Below, piece by piece: positions 5,905-7,177 of a stretch of DNA of 7,177 bases. Each line of letters opens with the position of its first letter. Within the stretch, counting starts at the first letter, position 1. The notes beneath the pieces were generated by a model. It searched no databases and was not told the DNA's origin. It saw only the letters and a list, made by a program, of their open reading frames with translations. The translations under genes were made by a program, and so were the position numbers. Origin of the DNA: an uncultured Verrucomicrobiota bacterium (lineage in GTDB: Bacteria; Verrucomicrobiota; Verrucomicrobiia; Opitutales; LL51); assembly GCA_947174645.1 (NCBI GenBank), contig CAMWJR010000045.1:1-7177 (forward strand). The letters run 5' to 3'.

Positions 5905-6384
5905 ATGAAGAATCATATTACTAAACTCTTATCAGTATTATTGCTGGGTGGTTCTATTTCAACTGCACTTGCTGTCAGACAGGGGCCACCGGTTCGTGCA
6001 ACACATGAACACGTTTATGGCCTGCGAAACTTTTTGAGAGACCTTCACCAACAAGACGGTGTCAGCGGAGAGCTATTTCATTTCGTCAACGAGCGTACAG
6101 GAAACATCAATCTCACCGGCGTTAGTTCCACAGATCTCGATATCTTGGTCGCCTTTTTCATCTTACTACACCCAGAATGTATGAGTGAACTCATCTCATC
6201 GCTTGAAAGATACGGCGAGAGAACGCAGACCTGGGTCGAACCTGGAATTATGCATCTTTGGTCACTCAAGGAACAAATCGAGGATGGCAATTTTACCGCG
6301 GCGGAAATACGGGATGCGGTTCGTCGAAATTTCCTCACGGCGCAGGAAGCTCAAGACCTCTTCAATATGTGGCTTTCGGCCTAG
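5905..6384 (+). CDS. Small secreted protein, paralog 2
   Basis: Function is not recognised. The frame is open from 5773, but the true start is ATG 5905 (159 aa), because there begins a Sec signal peptide (MKNHITKLLSVLLLGG, cut after ALA) nearly identical to that of the gene at 6473. The mature protein is more diverged. LRNFLRDLHQQDG aligns with LREPLENLYGSDE of paralog 3, followed by a Phe-Val/Ile and an Asn in register (HFVNE against KFIDLAN). A Trp and a Leu-Lys-x-x-Ile segment (TWVEPGIMHLWSLKEQI) align with SWAEERIVTLKQI near the C-terminus. It is predicted mostly helical, with a single Cys in the mature part. No clear Shine-Dalgarno sequence is present; an A/G-rich stretch (5890-5900) and a hairpin precede the start. 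It is probably exported to the periplasm or outside. Confidence 0.75.
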   Translation: MKNHITKLLSVLLLGGSISTALAVRQGPPVRATHEHVYGLRNFLRDLHQQDGVSGELFHFVNERTGNINLTGVSSTDLDILVAFFILLHPECMSELISSLERYGERTQTWVEPGIMHLWSLKEQIEDGNFTAAEIRDAVRRNFLTAQEAQDLFNMWLSA

Positions 6385-6427
6385 AAGAAAGGATTTTTTA
6401 GAATACGCATTTGGGTGGAAAAATTTT

Positions 6428-6456
6428 TAACGGAAGAATTGTAGATGCTTCCGTTA
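6428..6456 (+). promoter_or_regulatory. Leader hairpin before paralog 3
   Basis: TAACGGAAG (6428-6436) and CTTCCGTTA (6448-6456) form a perfect nine-pair stem with an 11-nt loop. The stem ends 16 nt before the ATG at 6473 and 2 nt before AAGGGGA (6459-6465), the likely Shine-Dalgarno sequence. No T-tract follows, so a terminator is unlikely. The position suits control of translation or message stability, or a DNA dyad bound by a protein. Confidence 0.5.
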
Positions 6457-6472
6457 TCAAGGGGAAAAATAC

Positions 6473-7066
6473 ATGAAGAATCATATCACTAAACTCATAT
6501 CAGCATTATTAATCGGCGGTTCCATTTCGTCTGCAATCGCGAGCCCACAGGGACCTGTTCAGCCAGAGCCACAGGAGAACTCCATTTTAGGGACAATGAG
6601 TGTCCCTCATGCGCCTTATGATCGTTTGAGGGAGCCTTTGGAGAATCTCTATGGGAGTGATGAGTTAGGTGGCGCCCTTGTTGATAAGTTCATCGATCTT
6701 GCCAATGATAACTGTCGTCGGATCGAAGGAGATGTACGTCCTGAGGAAATTGAACAGTTTGGTCTCCCAGCTCGCGGTGCCATCAATCCAGAACTCGTCA
6801 CAACTTGGTTCATCTATCAACTCGCTTCAATACCGGCCAAAGAACGCAATTTATATTTTGCGGAGCGTATCGAAGAATTGAATGACAGCGATTCATGGGC
6901 CGAAGAGAGGATTGTAACGCTAAAGCAGATCCAGGAAAAAGTCGAAACAAAGAACATTGACTGGCTCCAAGTTGAAAGATTGCGTCAACTCCACTTGCTA
7001 CCCAACGGGTTTGAGGAAGAGGAAGAAGAGGAAGAAGAAGCCTACCTGACTGGCGAACTCGATTAA
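6473..7066 (+). CDS. Small secreted protein, paralog 3, with poly-glutamate C-terminus
   Basis: Function is not recognised. The 197-residue protein starts at ATG 6473, with AAGGGGA 7 nt upstream. MKNHITKLISALLIGGSISSAIA is a Sec signal peptide with a likely cut after AIA. By my count its first 69 coding bases match paralog 2 at 56 positions. A Pro/Gln-rich linker (about 25-45) leads to a domain shared with paralog 1: PYDRLREPLENLYG, VDKFIDLAN, TTWFIYQL. The later half (SWAEERIVTLKQIQ onward) relates to paralog 2. Near the C-terminus lies a run of nine Glu (GAG/GAA repeats, 7013-7039) followed by AYLTGELD. The mature protein is strongly acidic. It is the longest of the three and best represents the full family architecture. 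A terminator follows directly. Confidence 0.8.
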   Translation: MKNHITKLISALLIGGSISSAIASPQGPVQPEPQENSILGTMSVPHAPYDRLREPLENLYGSDELGGALVDKFIDLANDNCRRIEGDVRPEEIEQFGLPARGAINPELVTTWFIYQLASIPAKERNLYFAERIEELNDSDSWAEERIVTLKQIQEKVETKNIDWLQVERLRQLHLLPNGFEEEEEEEEEAYLTGELD

Positions 7067-7083
7067 GTTTTTTTAGATTTTAC

Positions 7084-7117
7084 AAAAAATGGGCCCATCT
7101 AACGGGCTCTTTTTTTA
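7084..7117 (+). terminator. Terminator between convergent genes, likely bidirectional
   Basis: GGGCCC (7091-7096) and GGGCTC (7104-7109) pair with one G-U around a 7-nt loop, flanked by A6 on the left (7084-7089) and seven T on the right (7110-7116). The A-tract on one side and T-tract on the other allow termination from both strands. This fits its place between paralog 3 and the minus-strand gene end. Confidence 0.85.
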
Positions 7118-7129
7118 TGGAGAAAAAAA

Positions 7130-7177
7130 TTAGCGAATGACTTCCGGGAGATCTTTTAAAAACTCCTGGCAATAAGC
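7130..7177 (-). CDS. C-terminal end of a convergent gene, product unknown
   Basis: The minus strand is open from the right edge to a TAA at 7130-7132 and reads AYCQEFLKDLPEVIR before the stop. Only 15 residues are visible, too few to name a product. The sequence is protein-like and amphipathic. The two-sided terminator 13 nt beyond the stop is what a convergent gene would need, and this is the main support. Confidence 0.5.
   Translation of the reverse strand, partial: AYCQEFLKDLPEVIR

Noticed and set aside
6428..6456. Hairpin before paralog 3 as a terminator of paralog 2
   Set aside because: The stem is strong but is followed by TCAAGGGG, not a T-tract, and it sits beside a Shine-Dalgarno sequence.

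Overview
The window reads as chromosomal DNA of a Gram-negative-type bacterium with moderate GC, most plausibly in the Verrucomicrobiota (Opitutae / Puniceicoccales-like). The pointers are a PTS-IIA-fused diadenylate cyclase beside HPr kinase, a cyanobacterial-type glucose-6-phosphate isomerase with a C-terminal extension, and a 66-residue bS21. This assignment is inferred from family resemblance recalled from memory, with no search behind it.

Layout. (1) 1-789, minus strand: the first 263 residues of the DNA polymerase III sliding clamp (dnaN), running off the left edge. (2) A short divergent intergenic region of about 110 bp. (3) 900-3260, plus strand: a c-di-AMP synthase (N-terminal PTS EIIA type-2 domain, middle pyruvate-kinase-C-terminal-like domain, C-terminal DAC domain), then hprK. 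Both proteins keep their folds' landmarks, but the residues needed for PTS phospho-signalling are gone: the EIIA His is Tyr, and the HprK P-loop is GLPAVNKS. (4) 3396-5202: pgi and rpsU, followed by a strong hairpin terminator. rpsU has a near-perfect extended Shine-Dalgarno sequence, unlike most other genes here. (5) 5256-7066: three small secreted proteins that appear to be diverged paralogs in tandem. The last two share an almost identical signal peptide, and the first may be truncated by a frameshift. (6) A terminator flanked by A- and T-tracts, then the last 15 codons of a convergent minus-strand gene.

How the genes may work together. The cyclase, HprK and Pgi sit in the orbit of sugar uptake, carbon-state sensing and glycolysis. 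The sequence suggests that a PTS-linked signalling module has been retained structurally while its phosphotransfer chemistry was lost, with c-di-AMP synthesis probably kept. The secreted family downstream is unrelated to housekeeping. It looks like a rapidly diversifying lineage-specific set of exported proteins, with candidate regulatory repeats and hairpins in its upstream regions. No tRNA, rRNA, CRISPR array or insertion sequence was seen.
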